DNA of 64,000 nt from Rhizobium oryzicola (GTDB lineage: Bacteria; Pseudomonadota; Alphaproteobacteria; Rhizobiales; Rhizobiaceae), in contig NZ_JAUKWQ010000001.1 in assembly GCF_030504645.1 (NCBI RefSeq), forward strand, positions 992,001 through 1,056,000, read 5' to 3'. Shown here piece after piece: positions 10,028 to 18,555 of the stretch. Within the stretch, counting starts at the first letter, position 1; each line of letters opens with the position of its first letter. Under the pieces are notes generated by a model. It did not search any database and had not been told where the DNA came from. It saw nothing but the letters and a program-made list of their open reading frames with translations. Made by a program: the position numbers and the translations under genes.

Positions 10028-10162
10028 TTGCCCCTCACCCTGCCTCCGCTCCGCTCGGCCTCCCTCTCCCCGCACGCGGGGCGAGGGGGATCGGCGACGG
10101 GTCGGCATCTCCCTTCTCCCCGTCAGAACGGGGAGAAGGTGGCGGCAGCCGGATGAGGGGCA
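10028..10162. repeat. Palindromic intergenic repeat, family 1, left copy
   Basis: A 135-bp element beginning TTGCCCCTCA and ending ATGAGGGGCA, with two internal hairpins (CTCTCCCCGCACGCGGGGCGAGG and TTCTCCCCG-N6-CGGGGAGAA, the first given as its stem boundaries 10063-10085). The same element recurs in inverted orientation at 10750-10883, so the pair brackets the DUF559 gene. Confidence 0.85.
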
Positions 10163-10306
10163 GCCAAAAGCAAACGAAGGAAGCAGCTCAAGCCGCAAGC
10201 AAGGCAATCTGTTCGACTATAACGACTGAGGTTTGCCCTTAAAACATCCGGTTGGTTTGTTCAGCCTCAGACCTTATGCTGATCTACGTCTGCTATGGAG
10301 CTCATC

Positions 10307-10705
10307 ATGCGCGGTGCAAGAAAGGCAGTGACATCTCGGGCACGCGCACTGCGCCAGTCGGACAATGACGCTGAATACCGGCTATGGCTTGAGCTTCGAA
10401 ACCGCCGTCTCGCTTGCTATAAATTTGTTCGCCAATATCCCATTGGTCCTTACTTCGCGGACTTTGCATGCCGGGACAGGATGCTTGTTGTCGAGGTCGA
10501 CGGCTGCCAGCATGCCGATAGTCCTCATGACGCGAAGCGGGACAGTTTCATGCGCTCAAGCGGTTGGGCGATCTTGAGGTTCTGGAACGTTGATGTGTTG
10601 CAGGAGATGGAAGCAGTTCTTGAGACGACGCTTGCCGTGCTGGAAGGACGTTTGACTGAAACAGTCGAGGTGAGGGACTTGCGATTTTATCCGGCGGTGA
10701 CATGA
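10307..10705 (+). CDS. DUF559 endonuclease-like protein, copy 1
   Basis: A 132-residue protein of the DUF559 group, related to the Vsr/PD-(D/E)XK endonuclease fold. Diagnostic segments are AEYRLWLELR, FVRQYPIGPYFADFAC, LVVEVDGCQH and GWAILRFWNVDVL; the Asp, Glu and Asp of FADF and VEVDG fit a nuclease metal site. GGAG 6 bases before 10307 selects this start. The gene is closely bracketed by inverted copies of a 135-bp repeat and nothing else, suggesting a mobile or repeat-associated unit. Activity is inferred from the fold only. Confidence 0.82.
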   Translation: MRGARKAVTSRARALRQSDNDAEYRLWLELRNRRLACYKFVRQYPIGPYFADFACRDRMLVVEVDGCQHADSPHDAKRDSFMRSSGWAILRFWNVDVLQEMEAVLETTLAVLEGRLTETVEVRDLRFYPAVT

Positions 10706-10749
10706 GGTTTCTCCATGCCCTTCAACCCGCCTCCGCTACGCGTTGTTGA

Positions 10750-10883
10750 TTGCCCCTCATCCGGCTACCGCCACCTTCTCCCCGCACGCGGGGAGAAGAG
10801 ATCTGCCGCACCGTTGCTGCTTCCCCTCGCCCCGCTTGCGGGGAGAGGGCGCGCCGAGCGGAGCGGAGGCGGGGTGAGGGGCA
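10750..10883. repeat. Palindromic intergenic repeat, family 1, right inverted copy
   Basis: The reverse complement of this 134-bp stretch aligns end to end with 10028-10162. It has the same terminal TTGCCCCTCA/GAGGGGCAA and the same two hairpins, with scattered substitutions concentrated in the linker between the hairpins. Confidence 0.85.
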
Positions 10884-10921
10884 AATGAGGCTATTGTGAG
10901 GGGAAAATGCCACCCGCCACA

Positions 10922-11221
10922 TCACCGCTTGCGCACAAACTCCGTGCGCAGCACGAGGCCCTTGATGGCGTCGTGGCGGCAGTCGATTTCTTCCGGATTG
11001 TCGGTGAGCCTGATCGACTTGATCACGGTGCCCTGCTTCAGCGTCTGGCCAGCGCCCTTCACCTTGAGATCCTTGATCAGCGTGACGGAATCGCCATCCT
11101 TCAGCACGTTGCCGGAGGCATCCAGCACTTCGGCCGCCTTGGCCGCTGCCGCCGCGATTTCGGAGGCCGGCCGCCATTCGCCCGTTGCTTCATCATACAC
11201 GTAATCGTCATCGTCCGCCAT
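10922..11221 (-). CDS. PhnA/YjdM-type protein lacking the N-terminal zinc ribbon
   Basis: A 99-residue protein matching the C-terminal PhnA domain: DGDSVTLIKDLKVKG, GTVIKSIRLTD, then the ending GLVLRTEFVRK. The usual N-terminal zinc ribbon with paired Cys is absent. The N-terminus is instead acidic and repeats Ala-Lys (YVYDEATGEW, AAAAKAAEVLD). Despite the name, members have no established role in phosphonate use. The start at 11221 (MADDDDY) was chosen over 11233. Confidence 0.75.
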   Translation of the reverse strand: MADDDDYVYDEATGEWRPASEIAAAAAKAAEVLDASGNVLKDGDSVTLIKDLKVKGAGQTLKQGTVIKSIRLTDNPEEIDCRHDAIKGLVLRTEFVRKR

Positions 11222-11408
11222 CAATGGCTCCATTGGAAAAGTGTTCTGTGAGCCGCTTACAGCACCGGCTTAGGCCTCGGCAATGTCCTGAAATTTTTTT
11301 CTTGGCACCGCGGCAAATTCTTCATGGTGAAGAAATGCGATTTCGTCTTGATCGTAAAGTTGAGGCTGGTTAACTTCCCGCATCGAAGTTCTTCTGAACA
11401 ATGGCAAG

Positions 11409-11600
11409 ATGACCGTGAAAAGGCGATCACGATACTGGACTTGGCCGCGCGTCGCGATGATTGTCGCGCTGGTCCTTGTGGTTTGCAGCACGATCATCGC
11501 GAAGATGGAGCACGACGTCCGCTGGTGGCATCTGGCGCTTCTCGCCATCCTCGGTGTGAATGCGGTGCGCCTGCTCAACCCGCATGGCACCAAGCGCTGA
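11409..11600 (+). CDS. Small two-helix membrane protein
   Basis: A 63-residue product with a basic start, a TM helix (VAMIVALVLVVCSTII), a short charged loop and a second hydrophobic helix (WWHLALLAILGVNAVRLL). Other frames over this stretch look like shadows. No family is recognised. It converges on the phosphotransferase gene, whose stop lies 3 bp away. Confidence 0.5.
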   Translation: MTVKRRSRYWTWPRVAMIVALVLVVCSTIIAKMEHDVRWWHLALLAILGVNAVRLLNPHGTKR

Positions 11601-11602
11601 CG

Positions 11603-12496
11603 TCAGGCGTTCTGCTTCACCTCATCAATCAAGGCTGAGATCACATCCATTGCGTCCCGCCGATCGATTTCGTCCGAACGACCATCACTGAGCTTCAATA
11701 GCGCCTTCCACAAGGCCCAGCCGCGTGCCCGCGCCCACGTGTTTAGATCGAGACCAACGCGATCGCGGAAGATCTCCCGGCGTTCGCCCGCGAAGAATGT
11801 CCAGGCCATCATCAGGTCGCAGGCGGGATCGCCAACTCCTGAACAGCCGAAGTCGATCACCGCGGCCAGCTTGCCATTCCTGAGCAGTAGATTGCCGGGT
11901 GACACATCGCCATGCAGCCAGACCTGTGGCCGTTTCCATGACGATGCCAAGGCCATACCCCAGACGGAAAGCGCTCCGACGGGGTCGATGACACCTCCAA
12001 GCTTGGCAAGGCAAGTCTGCACTTCGCTGTCGTAAAAGCTAGGTGAGCCACCGCGAAAGAAATTATGCGTACCCGGAGGTGGGCCGTCTTCTGCCGGCAC
12101 CCGATGCAGCGCGCGCAGAAAATCCGCAATCTCGGCGGCGAGCTGCCGCTTATCCGGTGCGTCCGGGGATGTGATCGTCTCTCCGGGAATGAAGCTCTGG
12201 ATCGACCACGGAAAAGGATAGCCATGGCCCGGCTCGCCGACCGCAATCGGCTTCGGCAGCTCGTAAGGCAAATGTGCCTGCAGATGCGGCAGATAACGCC
12301 GCTCCTTTTCCACCTGCTGGATATACCGCACCGCCGTCGGCATGCGGATTTTCATCTCGCTGCCCAAGTGAAAGGTCGAATTATCCCAGCCATTGGCGGT
12401 CACCTGCCGGATCTCGAGATCGGCCCAATGGGGAAATTGATCAGCGATCAACTCTCGCACCAGCTCGCTATCAATGCTCAAACGGTCGTCGCTCAT
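11603..12496 (-). CDS. Aminoglycoside phosphotransferase (APH)-family protein
   Basis: A 297-residue protein-kinase-like fold. The Brenner motif HGDVSPGNLLL supplies the catalytic Asp, and VIDFGCSGVGDPACDL supplies the metal-binding Asp. Members phosphorylate aminoglycosides, macrolides, choline or other small molecules. This one is chromosomal with no resistance context, so a housekeeping substrate is at least as likely as an antibiotic. Confidence 0.82.
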   Translation of the reverse strand: MSDDRLSIDSELVRELIADQFPHWADLEIRQVTANGWDNSTFHLGSEMKIRMPTAVRYIQQVEKERRYLPHLQAHLPYELPKPIAVGEPGHGYPFPWSIQSFIPGETITSPDAPDKRQLAAEIADFLRALHRVPAEDGPPPGTHNFFRGGSPSFYDSEVQTCLAKLGGVIDPVGALSVWGMALASSWKRPQVWLHGDVSPGNLLLRNGKLAAVIDFGCSGVGDPACDLMMAWTFFAGERREIFRDRVGLDLNTWARARGWALWKALLKLSDGRSDEIDRRDAMDVISALIDEVKQNA

Positions 12497-12538
12497 CAGG
12501 CGCCCTCTTTGATGGAAGGGAGCTTATAGCGGTACAGC

Positions 12539-13264
12539 CTAACCCATCAATGACAGTTCGGGTCGTTGGATGCCGCGTGCCCTCTTGCGCCACTTGTTCA
12601 TCAGCTTGGCGAGATCCTTTGCGGAAAGCCCATAGGTTTCCGGAAGCGCCGAGGTGTGACCGATCAGGCGGGCATTGAGGGAATAGAGGCTGTTGTCGCC
12701 GCGCCTGATTTCGTCGAACACCACGAGCCGTGCCCCGGAGGCGTTGATCAGCACGGTCTCGAATTCGCTGACATCATTCCAGCAAACGAAGCGGCGGCGG
12801 CCGGGATAGCCATAGGCAAAACCGCTTTCCGTCAGTTCCAGATGCTGGCCAAGGATAAGGATGGGCAGAAGGGCCAGGCTGCACAGTCCGAAGAAGATGA
12901 CACCCGCAACCAGCGCAAGCGTGGGGAAGAAGGACGGCTCTTCAGTCCGCAGCATCCACAGGCATAGACCGGTGAAGATCACCGAGCCCGTCAGCAGCAG
13001 GACGTGCTTCAGCCGATGGCTGCGCAGTGTGACGGGTGCGGGGAAGGTTTGCAGCAGGGGCTTTATGTCTGCTGTGTGGCGGTTAAACAGACCCGGAAAC
13101 AGCTTTGCGAAGAACACCGCCGCACACATGCCGAACAGGAGAAGCGCCGGCCAGCCGCCTTCTGCTTCCGTCACAACCATGCCAAAGCCGATGAGCGTGA
13201 ACAGAACGCTGATGCCCAGCATGACATATAGAAACGGACGGCTTTCCCAGAATGACGAACGCAT
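12539..13264 (-). CDS. Membrane protein of unknown function (four TM helices)
   Basis: About 241 residues. Two TM helices lie at the start (FLYVMLGISVLFTLIGFGMV and WPALLLFGMCAAVFFAKLF), followed by a soluble loop and two more (VLLLTGSVIFTGLCLWML and FFPTLALVAGVIFFGLCSLA). The soluble C-terminal domain contains FVCWNDVSEFE. The topology recalls small bacterial proteins with a PH-like C-terminal domain. GGAGGAAG precedes the ATG at 13264, which fixes this start. No function can be assigned. Confidence 0.6.
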   Translation of the reverse strand: MRSSFWESRPFLYVMLGISVLFTLIGFGMVVTEAEGGWPALLLFGMCAAVFFAKLFPGLFNRHTADIKPLLQTFPAPVTLRSHRLKHVLLLTGSVIFTGLCLWMLRTEEPSFFPTLALVAGVIFFGLCSLALLPILILGQHLELTESGFAYGYPGRRRFVCWNDVSEFETVLINASGARLVVFDEIRRGDNSLYSLNARLIGHTSALPETYGLSAKDLAKLMNKWRKRARGIQRPELSLMG

Positions 13265-13392
13265 GCACTTCCTCCAGCAGCGCAACTTCCGAACGGGCCG
13301 GATGTTTCGCTCGCGCCCTGATTTAAGGCAGAGGCTTTGCAGTTCAATGCTGATAAGGGGTCAGCAAACGTAACTTGGCGTTATCGGGCGGC

Positions 13393-13959
13393 TTACGGTT
13401 TCGCCTGGCTTTGCCAAGTACGAGGGTTGCGGCTCGTGTGGAAGATGGCGACGATGTAGGCAGCGTCGCGATATTGGCGGAAGATGACCAGATAGGGAAA
13501 CCGCCGCAGCAAAGCTCGTCGCGTGTCACAATACCAAATCTCGATGCTAGAAACCGATTGCGTGGGACCGGAGGCCTTCATCCGACGCGAAGCATACCGG
13601 AGAGCGATGCTGTCGCATCGGTCGAGGATTGCGACAAAGTCGGTGAAGGACGTCCGGCCCATCCGAAGGACCGGGCGATTTTGTCTACCGGACGTCGTCG
13701 AAAATCCGCGCCGGACCGATAGGTCCGACTGTGGTTTTCTCCTAGCCGGAAACCAAAATCGTTCCGGCGCAATCGGTTCCTATCGTCGAGATTTGGTATA
13801 AGGCCCGCTTGGGAACTGGTGAGGGCTTTCGCTGATGCGCGAGAGGGTGGAGCGGATGGCTTGCCGAAATGCCTGCACCATCTCAGGTGCATAGGCCGCG
13901 TACCATCTCACCGCATCCTCATAATCGGCGCGCGCAGCAGGCGTAAACAGAACCTGCAA
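13393..13959 (-). pseudogene. ParE-type toxin gene interrupted by a MITE-like element
   Basis: Reading downstream from the antitoxin, a TTG-started frame at 13959 encodes a ParE N-terminus (QVLFTPAARADYEDAVRWY, then AIRSTLSRISESPHQFPSGP) and stops being ParE-like exactly at an inverted terminal repeat at 13800. Beyond the insert, at 13530-13393, the ParE C-terminus resumes (DTRRALLRRFPYLVIF, VAIFHTSRNPRTW). The two halves make a normal-length ParE of about 95-100 residues if the insert is removed. The toxin is therefore almost certainly inactive, while the antitoxin gene is intact. Confidence 0.82.
13531..13799. mobile_element. 269-bp MITE-like element with 32-bp terminal inverted repeats
   Basis: The left end (ATACCAAATCTCGATGCTAG, continuing to 13562) and the reverse complement of the right end (13768-13799) match at 29 of 32 bases. 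The termini ATACC/GGTAT and flanking TA dinucleotides would suit a TA-targeting transposase such as IS630/Tc1. No transposase is encoded, so it would have to be mobilised in trans. It splits the ParE gene. Whether it belongs to a named rhizobial element family cannot be told here. Confidence 0.8.
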
Positions 13960-13962
13960 GTT

Positions 13963-14166
13963 TCAATTCCGGTCAAGTGCGCGCTCTATCTCTTCGAGCG
14001 TCACGGCCTCGGAAATGTCTGCTTCAAAAGTCGCCATCCGGCGCTCGAGTTCAGCTGTTTGCGCGGGCGTCAGGGGGACGTCCTGCGGATCAAGGCTGTC
14101 CCACAGTTGACCGATGAGATCGAGCCTTTCACGGGGAGACATACGGCTTATGTCGACTGTTGCCAT
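13963..14166 (-). CDS. Addiction-module antitoxin (unstable-antitoxin family) of the disrupted ParE pair
   Basis: A 67-residue acidic protein, MATVDISRMSPRERLDLIGQ followed by LWDSLDPQDVPLTPAQTAEL, the typical pattern of short RelE/ParE-neutralising antitoxins with a LWDSL core. It ends 3 bp before the toxin start. Since the toxin is interrupted, the antitoxin is an orphan that may persist as a neutral relic or cross-neutralise other toxins. The start at 14166 is preferred over the codon two upstream. Confidence 0.75.
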   Translation of the reverse strand: MATVDISRMSPRERLDLIGQLWDSLDPQDVPLTPAQTAELERRMATFEADISEAVTLEEIERALDRN

Positions 14167-14269
14167 GATCATACCTTGTGAAAACCCTAATCAGAATAGC
14201 AAGGCATCGTTCGGTTTTCAAAGCGTTACTACAAACGCTGCCACGGTCGCTTTGGGATCTCTTCCTATC

Positions 14270-14725
14270 TCAAATATCCAGCGTGTTTGGCTCCAGCAAC
14301 AGGCGGGGGCCGTCGCCATGTGTGGAGAGTTGGTCGTCCGGGTTGTTGAGCGGGCAGTCGGACATGGAAAGACAGCCGCAGCCGATGCAGCCCGTCAGGC
14401 GGTCGCGCAACAAGGTCAGTTGCGTGATGCGGGCATTCAGCACGTCGCGCCAGCCGCTGGAGAGTCGCTCCCAATCCTTGGCATTCGGCGTTCGTTTTTC
14501 CGGCAGCGCGGCAAGCGCGTCCGCAATGTCCTGCAGCGTCAGGCCCGACGATTGTGCGACGCGGATGACAGCGATCCGCCGCAGCACGTCGCGCGTATAG
14601 CGTCGGTGGCCGGACCTTGTCCGCTGGCTGTGGATGAGGCCCTGTGCCTCGTAAAAATGCAGCGTCGAGACGGCAACGCCGCTGCGCCTTGCGGCTTCGC
14701 CCACCGTCAATTCCTTGGCCGCCAT
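14270..14725 (-). CDS. soxR: SoxR redox-sensing MerR-family regulator
   Basis: A 151-residue MerR protein. It has an N-terminal winged helix ([20 protein letters not shown]), a dimerisation helix, and a [2Fe-2S] cluster site [12 protein letters not shown] (Cys113, 116, 118, 124; C-X2-C-X-C-X5-C), which is diagnostic of SoxR. Oxidation of the cluster by redox-cycling compounds activates transcription. It is divergent from an MFS exporter with a SoxR box between them. In non-enteric bacteria SoxR commonly controls exporters directly rather than through SoxS, which this arrangement fits. Confidence 0.93.
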   Translation of the reverse strand: MAAKELTVGEAARRSGVAVSTLHFYEAQGLIHSQRTRSGHRRYTRDVLRRIAVIRVAQSSGLTLQDIADALAALPEKRTPNAKDWERLSSGWRDVLNARITQLTLLRDRLTGCIGCGCLSMSDCPLNNPDDQLSTHGDGPRLLLEPNTLDI

Positions 14726-14742
14726 GGGAAATTCGTCCTTGA

Positions 14743-14760
14743 CCTCAACTTCGCTTGAGG
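14743..14760. promoter_or_regulatory. SoxR box between soxR and the MFS gene
   Basis: CCTCAACTTCGCTTGAGG has the outer arms CCTCAA/TTGAGG of the classic SoxR operator. It sits between a TTGACC -35 (14739-14744) and a weak -10 near 14762-14768, with the long spacer typical of MerR-type promoters on the MFS side. Confidence 0.85.
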
Positions 14761-14807
14761 TTCTACAGGAGTTGGCTGTCGAAGAAAATGACATTGGAGA
14801 AAAAGAC

Positions 14808-16109
14808 ATGCCGCAGGAGACAGCCACGATGGATGCCCAAGGAAAAGCGGAGGCGGCCAAGGGGGGCTGGGCAGAACTGCTGCAAAAGCCCTATGGCGCT
14901 CGCCTCACGGCACTCTCCGCCGGTATCGGCCTGCACGCCTTCAATGAAATCGCCATTGCGCCCGTTATCCCCATGGCGCTCGATGCGCTTGCGGCACCGA
15001 ATCTCTTGCCCTTCGTCTATGCATCCTTCTTTCTTCTGGTCATTACCGGCGGGCTGACGGCAGCACCCTTGCGGCGACGGATCGGAGCACGGGCGGGTCT
15101 GCTGCTGGCGGGTGCGCTCTATCTGGCGGCGGTGGCGACCCAATCGCTGGCCCCCAGCGCACCGGTTCTCTTGGTCGGGCGCGCATTGCAGGGGCTCTCC
15201 GATGGCTGGATCGTGGCGCTCTGCTACAGCCTGATCGCCGATCTGTTTCCGGCAAGGCTGGTGCCGCGCGTCTTCTCGGTGGAGGCGATCATCTGGGCGC
15301 TGGCCGCCGTTCTCGGGCCGCTGGCTGGCGGCTTCACGGCGGAGTGGGTGCATTGGCGGGCGGCGCTGGCCGTCAGCCTGCCATTCATCCTGCTTCTGTT
15401 CACGGTGCTGCCGATGGCGCTGCCCGCCGGGCAGAAGGGGCAGGCGGATACGCCCCAGAAACAGGGGCAGGGCAAGCGGCGTCTGCTGCCGCCCAAGCTG
15501 TTCGGCCTCTCCACCACGGCGGGGTGCGGTTCCTGGCTGCTGTTCCTGATGAGTGTCGCGCAGAGCGTCTCCGCCGTCTTCCTGGCTTATGGCCTCGGGC
15601 ATATCTTCGGACTACCGGCCGCCGCCGCAGGGATGACGGTCGTTACCCTAGCACTGACCTGGAGCGTGGTTGCCATGCCGGTGGCGGGCCTGAAGAGCGT
15701 GGCCAGCAAGCGGCGCGCCGTGCGGTTCGGCCCGCTGTTTCAGGCGCTGGGCTGTGGGCTGATCGCGACAGGCTTCTACACCGGCCTGCTGCCTCTGGTC
15801 GTGGCCGGGCAGGTTTCGTCAGGCACGGCTTTTGGTATGCTCTGGGCGATTGCCAATCAGGCGATCATCGAGGATGCCGATCCCGAACACCGCATGACAA
15901 CGGGCTCGCTGCTGCCCTCCATCGCCACCTGCGGCAGCGTGTTCGGCTCCAGCGTGATCGGTGGCCTGGCGTCATCGGCAGGGGTGATCGACCGCATGGC
16001 CGGCGGTGCCCCGCACTGGGAAGCACTGGCGCTCTGGGGCACTGCGGCCTGCATCTCCATTCTGGCGCTGATCGCCGCTCAGGGCATAAGGCCGAAGGCA
16101 ACGGACTGA
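14808..16109 (+). CDS. MFS exporter, probable SoxR target
   Basis: About 433 residues with 12 predicted TM helices and an MFS loop signature ([20 protein letters not shown]). The start at 14808 is selected by TTGGAG 9 bases upstream; the open frame extends back into the regulatory region. Sharing the SoxR box with divergent soxR suggests induction by redox-cycling compounds and a role in exporting them. Substrates are not known from the sequence. Confidence 0.85.
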   Translation: MPQETATMDAQGKAEAAKGGWAELLQKPYGARLTALSAGIGLHAFNEIAIAPVIPMALDALAAPNLLPFVYASFFLLVITGGLTAAPLRRRIGARAGLLLAGALYLAAVATQSLAPSAPVLLVGRALQGLSDGWIVALCYSLIADLFPARLVPRVFSVEAIIWALAAVLGPLAGGFTAEWVHWRAALAVSLPFILLLFTVLPMALPAGQKGQADTPQKQGQGKRRLLPPKLFGLSTTAGCGSWLLFLMSVAQSVSAVFLAYGLGHIFGLPAAAAGMTVVTLALTWSVVAMPVAGLKSVASKRRAVRFGPLFQALGCGLIATGFYTGLLPLVVAGQVSSGTAFGMLWAIANQAIIEDADPEHRMTTGSLLPSIATCGSVFGSSVIGGLASSAGVIDRMAGGAPHWEALALWGTAACISILALIAAQGIRPKATD

Positions 16110-16904
16110 TTACTTGGGCCCGACCAGGGCGAAATGCGCACCCTGCGGGTCGATCGCCTGCAGGATGACGCTATCACCCGGCACCTCCTGCGGGCCATGC
16201 ACCACGCTGCCGCCTCTTGCTTGGATGGTCGCGAGCGCTGCCTCGACGGAGGGCACGCTGAAATAATTGCTCCAGCAGGCCACGGGCACCTGCGGCGGCC
16301 TCGTCATCATGCCGCCGACCGCCTCGCCCTGATGGGCAAAGATCAGGTATTTGCCCATCGGCCCCATGTCGAATTCATGATGCTTCACCCAGCCGAACAT
16401 GGCGCCGTAGAAGCTGAGGGCTTCCTCGCCATTGCCCGCGTAAAGCTCATGCCAGCCGACAAGGCCTGGTGTTCCGGGGGCGACCTCCGGCGGCGGCGTG
16501 TCCATCGGGGCAGGCGTCATGATGCAGATGACAGCGCCATGCGGGTCGGCCACCACGGCAAAGCGCCCGATATCAGGAATATCCTGCGGCGGGCGTCGCA
16601 CCGCGCCGCCCGCTTCCGCAAAGGCTTTCGCCGTCGCATCCACATCGTCGACCGCCACATAGCCGGTCCAGTTTGGCGGCATCTGGCCCGCCATCTCGGG
16701 CGGGATCACCATCATGCCGGCCACGCCCCGGTCCCGCTCCCCGACCTTGATGCCGAAGATGCCGTATTCGGCGCCTTCGACGCCGGGCATCGGCATGGAG
16801 CTTGCTTCCCAGCCAACGACGGCGGAATAGAAGGCACGCGCCGCCGCCATGTCCGTCGTCATGAGTTCGCACCAGATGAATTTGCCGTGGTATTGCGAGG
16901 GCAT
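16110..16904 (-). CDS. VOC-superfamily protein with two glyoxalase-like domains
   Basis: 264 residues made of two tandem VOC modules, one beginning FIWCELMTTDMAAARAFYSA and the other VGWHELYAGNGEEALSFYGA. Each ends in the family pattern (FAVVADPHGAVICIM and VILQAIDPQGAHFALV). Such two-module proteins form one metal site per module pair, but their reactions are mostly unknown. AAGGA precedes the ATG at 16904. It ends right at the stop of the convergent MFS gene, with no gap. Confidence 0.85.
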   Translation of the reverse strand: MPSQYHGKFIWCELMTTDMAAARAFYSAVVGWEASSMPMPGVEGAEYGIFGIKVGERDRGVAGMMVIPPEMAGQMPPNWTGYVAVDDVDATAKAFAEAGGAVRRPPQDIPDIGRFAVVADPHGAVICIMTPAPMDTPPPEVAPGTPGLVGWHELYAGNGEEALSFYGAMFGWVKHHEFDMGPMGKYLIFAHQGEAVGGMMTRPPQVPVACWSNYFSVPSVEAALATIQARGGSVVHGPQEVPGDSVILQAIDPQGAHFALVGPK

Positions 16905-16976
16905 GGGATGTCCTTTCCGCCGGCCAGCGGCCGCGTTCTTGGTTATCAAGGAGTTTTATCAGGATGCGCTAACGGA

Positions 16977-17705
16977 TCAGTGACAGCATGAGGCCGCTTG
17001 GGGCTTCTGCTCGTATTCGTCGTGCCGCTTCACGAAATGCATTGTGCCATTCTCGTTACGCCCGAGCGGCGCGCGGTCGAGGATCATCATCGTACCGATC
17101 AGCTCTTCCGCGCCGCGGGCATAGGTCGAATAGGTGTGAAACACCTCGCCCTGGTCGTTGCGATAGAAGCTGGAAAGACCCGGCAGCTCGTCATGCGCCT
17201 GGGCGGCAGGCGTTTCACGGAAATTGTAGGTCACCGGTCCGGCCGCCAGCTGCTCGCGGGTGAATGAAACACCGAAGTCGAAATTGAAGTCGCTGGCGAA
17301 CGAGGACACCCAGGGGAAATGCCAGCCCATGCGGCGGCGATAGGCCTCGATCTTGGCAAGCGGCGCGCGTGATACCGCAGTCAGCGTGACGTCATGATGG
17401 TTGAGATGCACGATGGCACCATCCAGGTGGTCCGCCAGGAAAGAGCAGCCGGGACAGCCCGCCTCCCAATCCGGTCCCAGCATGAAGTGGTAGACCATCA
17501 ACTGGCTGCGACCATCGAACAGTTCGGAAAGGCTCTTGGTGCCGGCGGGCGTCTCGAACTGGTAATCCTTGTCGATCTTGACCCAGGGCAGCGCCATGCG
17601 CTGGCGGGTCAGTTCGTCGCGAAGACGCGTGGCTTCCTTCTCCTTGGCCAGAAGCGCACGCCGCGCCTCCAGCCATTCCTCCCGCGAAACCACAGCATGT
17701 TCCAT
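16977..17705 (-). CDS. DUF899 thioredoxin-fold-like protein
   Basis: 242 residues with the DUF899 signature: WVKIDKDYQFETPAG, then YHFMLGPDWEAGCPGCSFLA with a peroxiredoxin-like CPGC, and the C-terminal FHTYSTYARG and DRAPLGRNE. The fold is thioredoxin-like; a redox role is likely but unproven. The C-terminus ends in SCCH. It is transcribed divergently from a MarR regulator 61 bp away, which probably controls it. Confidence 0.85.
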   Translation of the reverse strand: MEHAVVSREEWLEARRALLAKEKEATRLRDELTRQRMALPWVKIDKDYQFETPAGTKSLSELFDGRSQLMVYHFMLGPDWEAGCPGCSFLADHLDGAIVHLNHHDVTLTAVSRAPLAKIEAYRRRMGWHFPWVSSFASDFNFDFGVSFTREQLAAGPVTYNFRETPAAQAHDELPGLSSFYRNDQGEVFHTYSTYARGAEELIGTMMILDRAPLGRNENGTMHFVKRHDEYEQKPQAASCCH

Positions 17706-17743
17706 TGCACCCTCCCAAGTCGCCGGTCCATCTTGACAAAAAG

Positions 17744-17755
17744 GTTGATATCAAC
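17744..17755. promoter_or_regulatory. Palindromic operator between DUF899 and marR-type genes
   Basis: GTTGATATCAAC is a perfect 12-bp palindrome. It lies in the spacer of a promoter reading toward the MarR gene (TTGACA at 17733-17738, CATAAA-like -10 at about 17755). A MarR dimer bound here would block both directions. Confidence 0.6.
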
Positions 17756-17766
17756 ATAAATAAGCA

Positions 17767-18213
17767 ATGTCAAATTTAAATGTGATTCCGTTTTCAACGA
17801 CGATCCATGTTCGCGATACCTGCCTTTGTCTGCATGTGCAGCGGGCGGCCCGTGCTTTGGCGCGTAAATTCGATCAGGCCTTGCGCCCCTTGGGGCTGAC
17901 CAACGGCCAGTTTTCCCTGCTGATGTCGCTGAACAGGCCTCAGCCTGCCACCATGGGCTCGGTTGCCTCGTTGCTGGATATGGATCGAACGACACTGACG
18001 GCAGCGCTGAAACCCTTGCAGCGGCGCGGGCTGGTGGAAAGCGCAGCGGACCCGAAGGACGCCAGAAGCCGCCTGCTGTCTTTGACAGACGAGGGAAGGA
18101 AGCTGCTTGCCGAGGCGCTGCCCATCTGGACCAGCACCCATGCGGAGGTGGATGCGATGCTGGGCGAGGGCGGTCCGGGGCGGTTAAGGGGCGATCTGGC
18201 GCAGATCAAGTGA
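17767..18213 (+). CDS. MarR-family transcriptional regulator
   Basis: 148 residues with a winged helix (PATMGSVASLLDMDRTTLTA, LQRRGLVESAADPKDARS) between N- and C-terminal dimerisation helices. The promoter's predicted start is so close to the ATG that the mRNA may be leaderless or nearly so. Two Cys near residues 19-21 (DTCLCLHV) could sense oxidants. It probably represses itself and the divergent DUF899 gene. Confidence 0.85.
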   Translation: MSNLNVIPFSTTIHVRDTCLCLHVQRAARALARKFDQALRPLGLTNGQFSLLMSLNRPQPATMGSVASLLDMDRTTLTAALKPLQRRGLVESAADPKDARSRLLSLTDEGRKLLAEALPIWTSTHAEVDAMLGEGGPGRLRGDLAQIK

Positions 18214-18242
18214 GGGGGGCTTCAGGCTTTCGTGGCCCGAAC

Positions 18243-18518
18243 TCATTCAAAGAGTTCGGCATGCGTCCCGGTTCTCACGAAAACAATCAGGTTTTTCTTG
18301 TCCTCAAGGGTGTAGATGAGAAGAAAATCCCCGCCTATGTGGCACTCTCGATGGTCGTCCCAATTGCCCTTGAGTTCGTGATCTCTGTATTCCGCAGGCA
18401 ACGGCGCCTCATTTGCGATCAAAAGAAGCATGGCAGCTTTCAAGGCTCCCATGTCGTATCGCCCGGACCGCGACAGTCGCTCCCAGTCCTTCAGAAACTG
18501 CTTCGAGTAACTCGACAT
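18243..18518 (-). CDS. YafQ/RelE-type mRNA-interferase toxin
   Basis: A 91-residue protein, SKQFLKDWERLSRSG with HELKGNWDDHRECHIGGDFL and IYTLEDKKNLIVFVRTGTHA, the YafQ pattern including the late His. YafQ toxins cut mRNA at the ribosome. The gene lies 37 bp after the DinJ-like antitoxin gene on the same strand. The Met at 18518 is preferred although the frame extends 23 codons upstream, into the end of the antitoxin gene. Confidence 0.8.
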   Translation of the reverse strand: MSSYSKQFLKDWERLSRSGRYDMGALKAAMLLLIANEAPLPAEYRDHELKGNWDDHRECHIGGDFLLIYTLEDKKNLIVFVRTGTHAELFE

Positions 18519-18555
18519 CCGTGGAAGCAAAGCCCGCTTTGTTGACGCGGGCCGT

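Noticed and set aside
13578..13892. Frames of 90-115 codons running through the MITE-like element
   Set aside because: They cross the terminal repeats and show no protein family; the region is explained by ParE halves plus the insertion.
14715..14807. Earlier start for the SoxR-linked MFS gene
   Set aside because: It would place the SoxR box inside the coding region, and the ATG at 14808 has a good ribosome-binding site.
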